Positions 55,964 to 64,000 of a stretch of 64,000 nt of DNA are shown here, one piece after another. The notes under the pieces were generated by a model. The model saw only the letters and a program-made list of their open reading frames with translations, was not told where the DNA came from and searched no databases. Where the stretch lies: contig LQBI01000032.1 of assembly GCA_002030045.1 (NCBI GenBank), forward strand, positions 62,001 through 126,000, written 5' to 3'. Positions within the stretch are counted from its first letter, which is position 1. Each line of letters begins with the position of its first letter. Origin of the DNA: Candidatus Aegiribacteria sp. MLS_C. Lineage in GTDB: Bacteria; Fermentibacterota; Fermentibacteria; Fermentibacterales; JCC-6. A program made the position numbers and the translations under genes.

Positions 55964-56487
55964 ACCCCCTCCAGGTGTTCAGCGTACTGGAAGAGGCCTC
56001 CGGCCGAATAGATCTCACTGGCCACTCCGCTCATCGGCAGTCCGGTGAAGGAGACGGTCCCCGAGGAAAGGACACCCTTCTCCAGGTCCAGTTCAGCGAT
56101 TGCATGGTGCGTGAAGAGCCCGTCGGGCAGACCCGGAAGCTCTATCACCGGGAACCCGCTGTTGATCGCGTTCCTCTTGTAGATCGCTCCGAAGGACCTG
56201 GCGACGACGGCCTGGACGCCAAGTGCCTTGAAGCAGTCCACGGCGTGCTGGCGCGAGCTACCGGAGCCGAAATTGTCCCCGGCCAGTACCAGGTCTCCCG
56301 GTTCTGCCATCTCGGCGAACTTCTGGTAACCCTCTAGGTTGCCGAATGCGTACTGGCCCATCTTCTCCATCTCCACGACTGCCAGGTGCGCGTTGTGGAA
56401 GATCATGTCGGTATCTATGTCGGAGAAGAGCCTGCCGTCCTGCCTGAGGACCCACAGCCTTCCTCTCAGCACCAAGCTCTTGTTCAT
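55960..56487 (-). CDS. leuD: Aconitase-family small (swivel) subunit, LeuD-like
   Basis: Pairs with the large subunit to isomerise isopropylmalate or a similar hydroxyacid. The ATG at 56487 has GGAGG seven bases upstream; the track ORF's extra 27 residues are upstream noise. FSDIDTDMIFHNAHLAV, AGDNFGSGSSRQHAVDCFKALGVQAVVARSFGAIYKRNAINSGFPVIEL is the conserved swivel motif. 175 residues, close to the archaeal/short LeuD type. Sits directly after the large-subunit gene. Could equally be homoaconitase or 2,3-dimethylmalate dehydratase. Confidence 0.88.
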   Translation of the reverse strand: MNKSLVLRGRLWVLRQDGRLFSDIDTDMIFHNAHLAVVEMEKMGQYAFGNLEGYQKFAEMAEPGDLVLAGDNFGSGSSRQHAVDCFKALGVQAVVARSFGAIYKRNAINSGFPVIELPGLPDGLFTHHAIAELDLEKGVLSSGTVSFTGLPMSGVASEIYSAGGLFQYAEHLEGV

Positions 56488-56555
56488 GGATGAACCTCCC
56501 TGTAATACGTGTAGGGGCCAATGGATGCGAATGCCACGGCTCGGTGACCGATCTG

Positions 56556-57803
56556 TTACCGCGGCCACAGCTCGTGGACCGAGGCTATCCTGCCGAGGAC
56601 CGCGGATGCGACCGCGGTGCCTATTCCCGCGAGATAGGTCTCACCCTTGCCCTGCTTCCCCTTGAAGTTCCTGTTGGAAGTGCTGACCTGCACCTCGCCG
56701 GAGCCCGTCATGCCTATCTGTCCGGAGGCGCAGCCTGCGCAGCCGGCGTTGCTGATTATGCCTCCCGCGTCGAAGATGACCTTCAGGTAACCTTCGTCCA
56801 GGAGCCTGGACCATGTGGTCCTGGTGGCGGGGACCACCTTCAGCATCACGCCGGGGGCGACCTTCCTGCCGCGAAGCAGTTCCGCCGTCAGGACGAGGTC
56901 CTCGTAGGTGCCGTTGGTGCAGCTCCCTATGAAGACCCCGTCCACCCTCACGCTGGTCATCTCGTGGACCGGGAAGACGTTGGTGGGACTGGGAGGGCAG
57001 GCTATCATCGGCATGAGTCCCTCTATGTCCAGGGTGTACTCCGCCTCGTATTCCGCATCGGGATCTGCGTACACAGCGTCCTCCCTGCTGATGCCGAAGT
57101 ATTGCAGGACGTTGCCGTTGGGCGGAATGAGGGCGATTATCGCCCCCATCTCGGTAGCGAGACTGGAAAGGGTTATGCAGTCGGGCAGTGTTGCCTGCTC
57201 TGCCCAGGGTCCATAGACCTCCACCGACTTCCCGAGCAGCTCGTGTCCGCTGAACCTTCCCAGCATGGCCAGGGCCACGTCCTTGGCCTCCGTCCCCCTG
57301 GACGGCATTCCCTGAAGCTCCACTCTCACGCTTGGCGGGACCTCGAACCACACCTTGCCGGTCTTGAACGCGAAAGCTATGTCCGTATCACCCATTCCCT
57401 GGCCGAACGCACCCACGGAGCCCATGATGTTCAGATGGCTGTCGGTACCGACCGTGGTGGTGCCTGGGAGTCCGTAACCCTCCTCTATGGTAACATGGGA
57501 GCCGATCCCGGCGTCCACGTCGTAGACGCGGATGCCGCGGTCCCTTGCGAATTCCCTTATCCGCTGCTGGTTTTCCGCATAGGGGATGGTGTTCGCCGGG
57601 ACGTTGCAGTCGAAGGTGAAGAACGTCTTCCCGGGATCCGCCACCGGCGAGTCGCCCCCGTACTGCTCGAGGTTCGCCACCACGCTGGCGCCGGCGAAAT
57701 CCCTGGCCGTCCTGTTGTCGATTCCCATCCACACCACGTCGCCGGCCCTGCAGTCCCCGCCTCCGTGCCTGCCGATTATCTTCTCTACAATGGTCCTGCC
57801 CAT
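56556..57803 (-). CDS. leuC: Aconitase-family large subunit, LeuC-like
   Basis: Fe-S dehydratase/isomerase. The ATG at 57803 has GGAGG five bases upstream. 415 residues of the short LeuC type. The cluster cysteines are in FIGSCTNGTYEDL and SNAGCAGCASGQIG; the active-site segment GIGSHVTIEEGYGLPGTTTVGTDSHLNIMGSVGAFGQGMG is intact. Substrate among isopropylmalate, homoaconitate, methylmalate or dimethylmalate is not decidable by eye. No leuA or leuB is in the window. Confidence 0.9.
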   Translation of the reverse strand: MGRTIVEKIIGRHGGGDCRAGDVVWMGIDNRTARDFAGASVVANLEQYGGDSPVADPGKTFFTFDCNVPANTIPYAENQQRIREFARDRGIRVYDVDAGIGSHVTIEEGYGLPGTTTVGTDSHLNIMGSVGAFGQGMGDTDIAFAFKTGKVWFEVPPSVRVELQGMPSRGTEAKDVALAMLGRFSGHELLGKSVEVYGPWAEQATLPDCITLSSLATEMGAIIALIPPNGNVLQYFGISREDAVYADPDAEYEAEYTLDIEGLMPMIACPPSPTNVFPVHEMTSVRVDGVFIGSCTNGTYEDLVLTAELLRGRKVAPGVMLKVVPATRTTWSRLLDEGYLKVIFDAGGIISNAGCAGCASGQIGMTGSGEVQVSTSNRNFKGKQGKGETYLAGIGTAVASAVLGRIASVHELWPR

Positions 57804-58567
57804 CTCTGCCTCCTGTTGATGTCGTCGGTATGCCATTCACCCCTGGGATCCCTGCCCAGGACGATGCACTTCAGGAAGGTCGGAGGTAGTCCCTCTTCCG
57901 AGTACCTTCGGGAATACTCCTCCAGGTCGAAGGGGACCCTCTCCCAGCTCAACGATATCGCCCCGGTGTGGTCGTCCACCTCCAGAACAGACAGGGTGGA
58001 CTCGCCGGGAAGTGTTCCTCCGCCTACGCTTCCGGGGTTGAATATCATGCCCTCGGCCACCGACCTGAGGAACATCCCGTGAGTATGCCCCAGGGCCAGG
58101 ACATCGCAGGAGTTCCGTCTGAGGGCGAAGCCGTATACCTCGTTCGTGTCGTGCTCCCCCAGGCTTCCGGTCACGTTGCCGGGAAGTCCGTGGACGCAGA
58201 GTACCTCGCGTATTCCAATTCGCAGCCTGATCTCCATCGGGAGCTTCCTCAGGAACTTCCTCTGTCCGGCGTCCAGCTGGTCCATCGTCCACTGCATGGA
58301 ATCGGCGGCCATTCTCTGCCAGTGTACGTTCTCGAACCGGTCCCCGGTGTCCTCCCTGCCCCTTCCCGCCGCCCTGTCGCAGTTACCCTGCACGCAACCG
58401 ATACCCTTCAACCTCACGAAATCCACCACCTCGGACGGAAACGGTCCGTAGCCCACCAGGTCCCCCAGGCAGACCACCAGGTCGGTTCCCGCCGAGGACA
58501 GGCGTTCCCAGCAGGCACGAAGGCCGGGCAGGTTCCCGTGAACGTCCGATATGAATCCGATCCTCAT
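57785..58567 (-). CDS. Calcineurin-like metallophosphoesterase (YfcE/MJ0936-like)
   Basis: Binuclear-metal phosphoesterase. The metal motifs are complete: ISDVHGNLPGL, VCLGDLVGYGPFPSE, QGNCDRA, CVHGLPG, and ALGHTHGMF with NPGSVGGG. 260 residues, slightly longer than YfcE, with a helical insert after the GNCD box. Substrates of the family range from cyclic nucleotides to phosphodiesters. Overlaps both the NamZ-like and leuC-like genes. Confidence 0.9.
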   Translation of the reverse strand: MRIGFISDVHGNLPGLRACWERLSSAGTDLVVCLGDLVGYGPFPSEVVDFVRLKGIGCVQGNCDRAAGRGREDTGDRFENVHWQRMAADSMQWTMDQLDAGQRKFLRKLPMEIRLRIGIREVLCVHGLPGNVTGSLGEHDTNEVYGFALRRNSCDVLALGHTHGMFLRSVAEGMIFNPGSVGGGTLPGESTLSVLEVDDHTGAISLSWERVPFDLEEYSRRYSEEGLPPTFLKCIVLGRDPRGEWHTDDINRRQRWAGPL

Positions 58568-59751
58568 GACCTGAACTCCCTGGTGTAGATGAGAGCCTCC
58601 CTGACCATTCCGCCGTGGGCCGCCGCGTCACAGAGCGATAGATCCATCAGTTCCGTGCTGTTCCCGGCTTCCAGCGCACTGCGTACTCTTCCGCTGCCGG
58701 TCAGTATGTCCACCGGCATCTTACCGTACTCGTACTCGTACGGCGGGTCGTTCCACCGGGTGGAGGAATATTCAAAAAGCTCCATCATTATGCCCAGTGC
58801 CGTCCTGATCGGACGGAATGAATCCCTGTCGGTGACGTGTATCTCACAGCCGCTGCAGAGTTTTCCGCAGTGCTTGTTGAAGGTGGGGATGAAAGCGTGG
58901 GGTCTGAGGACCGCGCCCTCCATCCAGTCCTTGCCGTTGAGTCTGCGGCTGATTTCGAAACCGTCCAGCCAGGGGGCTCCGAAGACCCTGAAGGGTCTGG
59001 TGGTGCCCCTTCCCTCGGAGACGTTGGTAGACTCGAGGAGGCACATGCCGGCGTAGACGAGCGCCGTTCCGGGATCGGGCATGTTGGGGGAGGGATGGAC
59101 CCAGGGGTATTCGGACGGCAGCCATTCTCCGTCCCAGCCCTCGACCGTAACCACCGATGGTTCCGGCAGCCGGTCCAGGATGGAGAACAGCCTGGCCAGC
59201 TCTCCTATTGTGAGGCCGTGACGCGCCGGTATGCCGTACAGGCCCACGAAGGACTCGTAGCCTTCCTCCAGGGGCCTGCCCTCCACTACGGACAGACCCA
59301 GGGGATTGGGCCTGTCGAGGACCAACACCGGAACACCGGCGGCAGCGCAGGCCCTGAGGCAGTAGGCCATGGTGTAGACGTAGGTGTAGTAGCGTGATCC
59401 GATGTCCTGGAGGTCTACGACGAGACAGTCCAGACTCTCCAGCAGGGACGGCGCCGGTTCCCTGGAGCCGCCGTAGAGACTGTGGACCGGAATTCCGAAC
59501 TCCGGGTGAAGGTAGCCTTCCCACTCTATCATGTTGTCCTGTGTCTCGCCGTAGAATCCGTGCTGGGGGCCAAGGACCATCCTGAGGTCGATCCCGGGCA
59601 TTGCGGCCAGCACCTCCAGCGCCGAACTGTACCGGGAGTCCACGGCCGCGTAATGGGAAAGCAGACCGACGGACCTGCCGGGGATCAACTCCCTCTTCAG
59701 GCGGTCGAGCCCTGTTTTCACCGAGCCTTCACGGCGGAGGTCAGAACTCAA
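58564..59751 (-). CDS. NamZ-type exo-beta-N-acetylmuramidase (DUF1343)
   Basis: NamZ-type enzymes release terminal MurNAc from peptidoglycan fragments. The signature segments are present: GPQHGFYGETQDNMIEWEGY, CLVVDLQDIGSRYYTYVYTM, VLVLDRPNPLG, and EGRGTTRPFRVFGAPW. About 395 residues. There is no signal peptide, so a cytoplasmic recycling role fits. TTG start at 59751 with GGGGAG upstream overlaps the MBL gene; a GTG ten codons later is an alternative. In one operon with alanine racemase, which points to wall turnover or recycling. Confidence 0.87.
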   Translation of the reverse strand: MSSDLRREGSVKTGLDRLKRELIPGRSVGLLSHYAAVDSRYSSALEVLAAMPGIDLRMVLGPQHGFYGETQDNMIEWEGYLHPEFGIPVHSLYGGSREPAPSLLESLDCLVVDLQDIGSRYYTYVYTMAYCLRACAAAGVPVLVLDRPNPLGLSVVEGRPLEEGYESFVGLYGIPARHGLTIGELARLFSILDRLPEPSVVTVEGWDGEWLPSEYPWVHPSPNMPDPGTALVYAGMCLLESTNVSEGRGTTRPFRVFGAPWLDGFEISRRLNGKDWMEGAVLRPHAFIPTFNKHCGKLCSGCEIHVTDRDSFRPIRTALGIMMELFEYSSTRWNDPPYEYEYGKMPVDILTGSGRVRSALEAGNSTELMDLSLCDAAAHGGMVREALIYTREFRS

Positions 59752-60514
59752 GCCGGTCTCCCCGGCGGAGGATCACCACCCTGTCCCTGAACCTCCTGGC
59801 CACGTCCTTCTCGATCTCGTGCCTGTCCCAGGGCTTCAGGTGGAACGCGTACACCGGTATGTCGGGACGGTCCAGCTTGTTCAGCTCCACCTCAAGCAGC
59901 GAGGGGGTGAGGTGGTTGCTGGCTATCGCGGTATCCTCCCTTGAATCGGGAAAGGAAATCTCCGCCAGAATGATCCTGAGGTCGTCGATCTCAGCTGCCT
60001 TCTTCCAGATCGAGAACGTGGGGCCGGTATCGCCGGTATGCAGCATCGAGCCGGTGCTCGTCCTGAAGATGAAGCCCCTGGCCCCCGCCCCGTGACACAC
60101 GGGCTCCGCCCAGGCGGAGATACCTCCCGGAAGCTGGAACCACTTCCTGTCCTCCATCTCCTCGTACACCAGAGTCGGCCCGCTGGTGGTCTTGATGCGG
60201 CTGAAATCCGGCCAGATCAGGTCGTTCATGTAGTGCTTCCTGACTATCTCCAGGCATGCCCTGCTCCCCATGACCCTGAGAGGCTCGTCCCTTATGGCCA
60301 CCGTAGCGTCTATCATGAAACCCAGTTCAAGGACATGGTCGAGGTGCGCATGGGTGAGGAGTACCATCTCGACGTTCTGCTGCTGGGACCCGGAGAGCAT
60401 GGATGCGGAACCCGCATCCAGGAGCACGGCTTCGCCCAGGAGCATGGAGCAAAGGTTGCATCCGTACTGCTTCGACCCGTCCACTCCTATGATATCAAGA
60501 TACACTTCCCTCAT
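59741..60514 (-). CDS. MBL-fold hydrolase, class II cyclic-nucleotide phosphodiesterase-like
   Basis: The ATG at 60514 overlaps the alr stop; the track start reads into alr. 257 residues. The metal-binding motif is LLTHAHLDHVLELGFMID, with later HTGDTGPT (Asp), SFPDS and AFHLKPWDRHEI (His). GCNLCSMLL near the start resembles class II cAMP phosphodiesterases and RNase Z-like proteins. Active on a phosphodiester is likely; the exact substrate is unknown. Confidence 0.82.
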   Translation of the reverse strand: MREVYLDIIGVDGSKQYGCNLCSMLLGEAVLLDAGSASMLSGSQQQNVEMVLLTHAHLDHVLELGFMIDATVAIRDEPLRVMGSRACLEIVRKHYMNDLIWPDFSRIKTTSGPTLVYEEMEDRKWFQLPGGISAWAEPVCHGAGARGFIFRTSTGSMLHTGDTGPTFSIWKKAAEIDDLRIILAEISFPDSREDTAIASNHLTPSLLEVELNKLDRPDIPVYAFHLKPWDRHEIEKDVARRFRDRVVILRRGDRLEF

Positions 60515-61653
60515 CCTCTCCCGGTGATCACCCTGGGCAGGAACGGGCTGATCCTGGTAACGATCTCGTAGTTGATCGTCCCCACCCACTCGGCCATGGT
60601 CTCAGCGGATATGCTCTCGTCCCCGTCCCTTCCGAGGAGGACCACCTCGTCCTCCAGCCGGGCTTCGGGAATGTCCGTGAGATCTACCATGATGAGATTC
60701 ATGCAAACCCTTCCCAGGACCTGGGCCCTCCTTCCCCTCACCAGAACATGGGCGGTGTTGCCGCACTTCCTGTCGTAACCGTCTGCGTAACCTACGGGAA
60801 GAACGCCCAGCCTGGTCAGCCTGTTGGTCCTGTATGTGCATCCGTAGCCTATGAAGCTGTCCGGAGGAAGCTGCTTGATCTGGACTATCCTCGTCTTCCA
60901 GGACAGTACCGGACGCAGTTCCGGCACTCCTCCGCCCCCGGATCTGGCGGAAAGGTAGGTCTCCCTGGAGGGCCAGAGGCCGTAGAGACCGATCCCTGTC
61001 CTCAGCATGTCGAAATGCGTCTCCGGAAAGAGTATGGTGGCGGCGGTGCATGCGGTATGGATTATTCCCGGCCTCAGCCCCTGCTCCTCGAGTTCCCTTA
61101 CGACCTTCCCGAACACTTCCAGCTGCCCCTCGGCGTAGCTGTGGTTCAGTGTGTCCTCGATGTTGGCGAAATGCGTGGAGAGTCCCTCGACCCTCACTCC
61201 GGGAACACCGGCAGCGGTACGGACGAACCGGGACGCATCCTCCGGCATGATCCCCTGTCTTCCGGTGCCGGTCTCGACCTTGAGGTGGACTCTGCATTCC
61301 TCTCCGGTACGAAGTACGCGGGCCAGTTCCTCCAGGGTCTCGTAGTTGTAGACGGTGAGTCTGAGGCCGGCATCCACGGCCTCCCTCAACCTCTCCAGGA
61401 GCACGTGTCCCAGCAGCAGCACGGGACGGTCCACACCTGCGGTCCTGAGTTCGAGGCCCTCCTCCAGGGAATTGACCGCGAACCAGTCAGCCGAAGGCAG
61501 GATGGAGGCCATCTCGGTAGAGCCGTGGCCGTAGGCGTTGGATTTGATCACGGCACAGAGGAGCATTCCTCCTTCGGAGGAGCAGGAACGGAGCTGCCGC
61601 AGGTTCCAGTCAGGGGCCGATCCGTCGATTTCTACCCACTTGAGGTGTTTCAT
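60511..61653 (-). CDS. alr: Alanine racemase
   Basis: PLP enzyme making D-alanine for peptidoglycan. The PLP-Lys is in CAVIKSNAYGHGS, the catalytic Tyr in FIGYGCTYRTNR, and VGYADGYDRK, GRVCMNLIMVDLTD and the Arg in KVETGTGRQGI support this. Start is the ATG at 61653, the usual N-terminus (KHLKWVEIDGSA). No ribosome site precedes it and the predicted promoter -10 ends seven bases upstream, so the mRNA may be leaderless. 380 residues. First gene of the long minus-strand cluster. Confidence 0.95.
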   Translation of the reverse strand: MKHLKWVEIDGSAPDWNLRQLRSCSSEGGMLLCAVIKSNAYGHGSTEMASILPSADWFAVNSLEEGLELRTAGVDRPVLLLGHVLLERLREAVDAGLRLTVYNYETLEELARVLRTGEECRVHLKVETGTGRQGIMPEDASRFVRTAAGVPGVRVEGLSTHFANIEDTLNHSYAEGQLEVFGKVVRELEEQGLRPGIIHTACTAATILFPETHFDMLRTGIGLYGLWPSRETYLSARSGGGGVPELRPVLSWKTRIVQIKQLPPDSFIGYGCTYRTNRLTRLGVLPVGYADGYDRKCGNTAHVLVRGRRAQVLGRVCMNLIMVDLTDIPEARLEDEVVLLGRDGDESISAETMAEWVGTINYEIVTRISPFLPRVITGRG

Positions 61654-61660
61654 GGCATAA

Positions 61661-61689
61661 TCTATAAACACCATGTATTGTCCATGCAA
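61661..61689 (-). promoter_or_regulatory. Promoter for alr, predicting a leaderless transcript
   Basis: On the minus strand TTGCAT (61684-61689), a 17-base spacer and TATAGA (61661-61666). Only seven bases separate the -10 from the alr ATG, so the predicted start site is at or within two bases of the initiation codon. Confidence 0.6.
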
Positions 61690-61730
61690 GGATGATAGCC
61701 GTCAGGAAGCACGGGGAAGGATGGGAGAAG

Positions 61731-62819
61731 ATGCCGGAAGTCTATTTCCTGCCCGCCGAGAAGACCAGGATGAAAGGGTGCTATTCGGAACTCCTCAGGG
61801 AGTTCGGTTCCGTCAGCGACCTCCGCCCTACCGACACGCTGGCGGTAAAGCTCCACCCGGGTGAGGAGGGGAACACCTCCTACGTGAAGCCCAAGGAGAT
61901 ACTCAGCGTTCTGGACGCGCTTCGACCGGGCACAGCAAGGATCTTCCTGACGGATACCAGTGTCCTCTACCCCGGCAGGAGGATGAACGCACCGGACTAT
62001 CTTCGACTTGCCCGGGAACACGGGTTCGGCCCGCCCCACACTCCTCCATTCATAGTCGCCGACGGTCTCCGCGGTGAGAACGAGGTCCTGGTCGAGACAC
62101 CCGCCGGTTTCGATACCCGGAGGGCTCACGTTGCTTCCGCTATCGCCAGCGCTGATGCAATGGCGGTGGTCAGCCACTTCAAGGGACATCTGCTCACCGG
62201 TTTCGGAGGAGCGTTGAAAAACCTCGGCATGGGATGCGCCTCCCGGGCGGGCAAGCTCTACCAGCATTCCTCCGTTAAACCGGTCATCAGAGTGGAAAGA
62301 TGCACGGGGTGCGGCATCTGCGCTTCCCACTGCCATGCGGAGGCGATAACCGTCGACGGGACCGCAGCGATCGACTTGGAACTCTGCACCGGGTGCGGAG
62401 AGTGTCTCGGACGCTGTCCCGAGGGAGCCGTCCGCGTCAGCTGGGACCAGGAGATGGGAGTGTTCGTCAGGAGGATGGTGGAGTACGCCTGGGCGGTGGT
62501 TTCCGTCTCCCGTCCTCTCCTGTACGTAAATTTCGTGACATCGGTGGTTCCGGACTGCGATTGCATGCAAGATACCGGACCTGCACTGGTGCCTGACATA
62601 GGTATACTGGCATCTTCGGACCCCGTTGCGGTTGACGCGGCGTCCCTCGACCTGGTCACCGCGGCTCCGCCGGCCGGGGACTCTCCTGTCAGGGCGGGGG
62701 CCGGGAAGGACAAGTTCAGGGCATTCCGGCCGGATATCGACGGCGAGCTTCAGCTCAGGGAAGCGCAATCGATCGGCCTGGGCTCCACCGAGTACAGGCT
62801 GGTCAGGGTATGCCGGTGA
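61731..62819 (+). CDS. DUF362 protein with two [4Fe-4S] ferredoxin motifs
   Basis: Start at the ATG at 61731 with GGGAG upstream; the track ORF adds 13 residues. The DUF362 domain (TLAVKLHPGEEGNTSYVKPKEIL; SHFKGHLLTGFGGALKNLGMGCASRAGKLYQH) surrounds two cluster motifs, CTGCGICASHCHAEAI and CTGCGECLGRCPEGAV. 362 residues, cytoplasmic. The family is associated with anaerobes; the redox partner is unknown. Divergent from alr across about 77 bases. Not followed by other redox genes. Confidence 0.88.
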   Translation: MPEVYFLPAEKTRMKGCYSELLREFGSVSDLRPTDTLAVKLHPGEEGNTSYVKPKEILSVLDALRPGTARIFLTDTSVLYPGRRMNAPDYLRLAREHGFGPPHTPPFIVADGLRGENEVLVETPAGFDTRRAHVASAIASADAMAVVSHFKGHLLTGFGGALKNLGMGCASRAGKLYQHSSVKPVIRVERCTGCGICASHCHAEAITVDGTAAIDLELCTGCGECLGRCPEGAVRVSWDQEMGVFVRRMVEYAWAVVSVSRPLLYVNFVTSVVPDCDCMQDTGPALVPDIGILASSDPVAVDAASLDLVTAAPPAGDSPVRAGAGKDKFRAFRPDIDGELQLREAQSIGLGSTEYRLVRVCR

Positions 62820-62865
62820 ACTATTCGGCGGGGGCACTCGCGGAAGACTCTCAGGATCATCTCCG

Positions 62866-63565
62866 GTGATCCGCGGCACCGGGTACCGCGCGGCTTTCAA
62901 CATGAGTCTGGGAGCGCTCTTCCTGTCCCTTGTCCCTGTCTTCGTCAAGATAATACCCGAAGGATCGGGGATACTCATCCTCCCAGAAGCTCTTCATGAG
63001 GGGTCTCGTCGCCACGGCGGTCCTGGGCGGGCGGCTCGAACGCCTTCAGCTCCTGGCAATCATCGCGGGTTTCTCCGGAATCGTGGTCATCAGGTCTGGA
63101 AGAGTTCCGCTGACCGTCCCGGCGGTCCTGGCCGTCGTCTCTGCAGTCCTCTCCGGAGCGGCGTATACCACCCTGAGGGCTTTTCGAAGGAGCGACAGGT
63201 CCCTCATCGTGGTCTTCTGGTTCTCCGCGGCCATCACGCTGGTGTTCCTTCCGGCGGTGATAGCGGGAGGGGTCCTGCCCGGACCTCTGGACCTGCTGTT
63301 CCTGTTCGGGATCGGTATCGCAGGGGCCGCCGGTCAGCTATTCATGACCAGGGCGTACAGGTACGCTCCGGGAGGAGAGGCGGCGATCTACGGATATCTC
63401 AGCGTTGTCTTCTCCGTTGTCTGGCAGGTTGTGCTGTTCGGCTCGGTACCGGAGACGGTGGTGCTGGCCGGCGCCGGCCTGGTTCTCCTGGGGGGCTGGC
63501 TGAACTACATCGGCGGCAGGAACGGCTCCATTTTACCGCGGACCGACAGGCATCACCTATATTAG
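62866..63565 (+). pseudogene. Decayed EamA/DMT-family transporter
   Basis: An intact family member has ten helices (about 290 residues). Here a GTG at 62866 opens VIRGTGYRAAFNMSLGALFLSLVPVFVKIIPEGSGIL, a good first helix, then the frame is lost near 62975-62995. A second frame, from the track ORF at 62996, continues with VATAVLGGRLERLQLLAIIAGFSGIVVIRSG, which corresponds to the fourth and fifth helices, and then a complete second EamA domain to 63565. Helices two to four, about 70 codons, are missing with a frame change. The 189-residue ORF alone could make a half-transporter, but decay or an assembly error is more likely. Confidence 0.65.
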
Positions 63566-63603
63566 AAATGGTTCATATTGCACCGACCCAACAGGAGGAG
63601 AGT

Positions 63604-64000
63604 ATGAAGTACCTGTATTCAACTGCGTTGTTTTGCCTGATGATGGCCGGCTGCGGCGGTTCCGCAGATCCTGTTTCGGCGGACATCCCGACCATGCCGG
63701 TGGACACCCTTCACGTGGATCTTGTCATCGGTGAGGAGCTGGGGGATTCCACCAGCACCTTCGGTTCCATAGTAGGCGCCCTGACGGACAGCGAGGGCCG
63801 CATGATTGTCCAGGACCAGGTCGAGGGCGCGGTGAAACTCTACGCTCCCGATGGGGAGTACATAAGGCATATCGCAAGGAGGGGAAGCGGTCCCGGGGAG
63901 CTTGGCTTACCGTGGGGAATGTTCGCCTTCCCGGACGGCAGGCTCGCTGTTCTCGACCTGATGAAGCAGGGATTCGTGGTCTTCGACGATTCCCTCGAGT
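63604..64000 (+). CDS. Lipoprotein with a beta-propeller (6-bladed, NHL-like) domain, partial
   Basis: Runs off the right edge; 132 codons are visible. Strong site GGAGG before the ATG. Signal peptide MKYLYSTALFCLMMAGC with lipobox MAGC. The sequence then shows propeller-blade repeats (SEGRMIVQDQVEGAVKLYAPDGEYIRHIARRGSGPGELGLPWGMFAFPDGRLAVLD), as in the 6-bladed propeller lipoproteins common in Bacteroidetes and relatives. A surface-exposed or periplasmic binding role is usual. The gap before it contains TATATT at 63563 but no good -35. Confidence 0.82.
   Translation, partial: MKYLYSTALFCLMMAGCGGSADPVSADIPTMPVDTLHVDLVIGEELGDSTSTFGSIVGALTDSEGRMIVQDQVEGAVKLYAPDGEYIRHIARRGSGPGELGLPWGMFAFPDGRLAVLDLMKQGFVVFDDSLE

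Noticed and set aside
63540-63600. TATATT before the propeller lipoprotein as a promoter
   Set aside because: No -35 at 16-18 bases. Not listed as a feature.
1-64000. tRNA or rRNA genes
   Set aside because: I looked through the larger gaps (lepB-radC, recG-TPR, TonB-recG, secA upstream) and saw no cloverleaf or conserved rRNA sequence. A tRNAscan run would settle it.

Overview
This window is about 64 kb of high-GC bacterial chromosome, densely packed with protein genes. I found no rRNA, tRNA, CRISPR array, insertion sequence or prophage. Many genes overlap their neighbour by an ATGA-type junction, and TTG and GTG starts with GGAGG-like ribosome sites are common. The cell envelope looks diderm: there are many lipoproteins with clear lipoboxes, an RlpA homologue, a TonB C-terminal domain protein, LepB, and an outer-membrane-type TPR lipoprotein beginning CAYYNTFYNA. 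SecA carries the long insertions seen in Bacteroidetes/Chlorobi-type proteins, and PheRS is of the archaeal type. Together these suggest an uncultured FCB-related candidate phylum (Fermentibacterota/Eisenbacteria/Latescibacterota-like). That placement is an inference and was not tested.

Layout. Bases 1-23263 are almost entirely minus strand: a sulfatase-like lipoprotein (cut by the edge), an SH3 lipoprotein, an IspH-UbiA fusion, a secreted protein with its own promoter and terminator, uvrB-pheT-pheS, a secreted caspase-fold protein, a Xer recombinase beside a protein with three L7/L12-like domains, a LysM protein, hsp20-lon-lectin lipoprotein, a TPR-PEGA-TonB protein, and recG. One plus-strand TPR gene follows. 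Bases 23955-48605 are again all minus: panE-like, ytxH-like, secA, TPR proteins, a membrane flippase-like protein, PBP1A, a lipoprotein, a PilB/GspE ATPase, pyrimidine-nucleoside phosphorylase, a GYF-like repeat protein, an AsmA-like/GT51 fusion, and a pyrimidine operon (pyrC, pyrK, pyrD, pyrF) interleaved with envelope genes and preceded by a class II aldolase.

Bases 48606-64000 are mixed. trkH-trkA read plus. lepB and a hypothetical gene read minus. A short leader ORF, radC and a lipoprotein read plus. A long minus-strand cluster runs alr - MBL hydrolase - NamZ-like muramidase - metallophosphoesterase - leuC-like - leuD-like - two unknown genes. Divergent to alr lie a DUF362/ferredoxin protein, a decayed EamA transporter and the start of a beta-propeller lipoprotein.

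Functional themes. Peptidoglycan synthesis and turnover are strongly represented (PBP1A, GT51 fusion, alr, NamZ, RlpA, LysM, SH3). Secretion genes are secA, lepB and the PilB/GspE ATPase. Pyrimidine metabolism has pyrC/K/D/F and deoA-type genes, and proteostasis has lon and hsp20. The most unusual items are the IspH-UbiA fusion, the triple L7/L12-fold protein, the secreted caspase-fold protein, the GT51 fusion, likely CTG start codons (best case recG), and several unrecognised gene groups.
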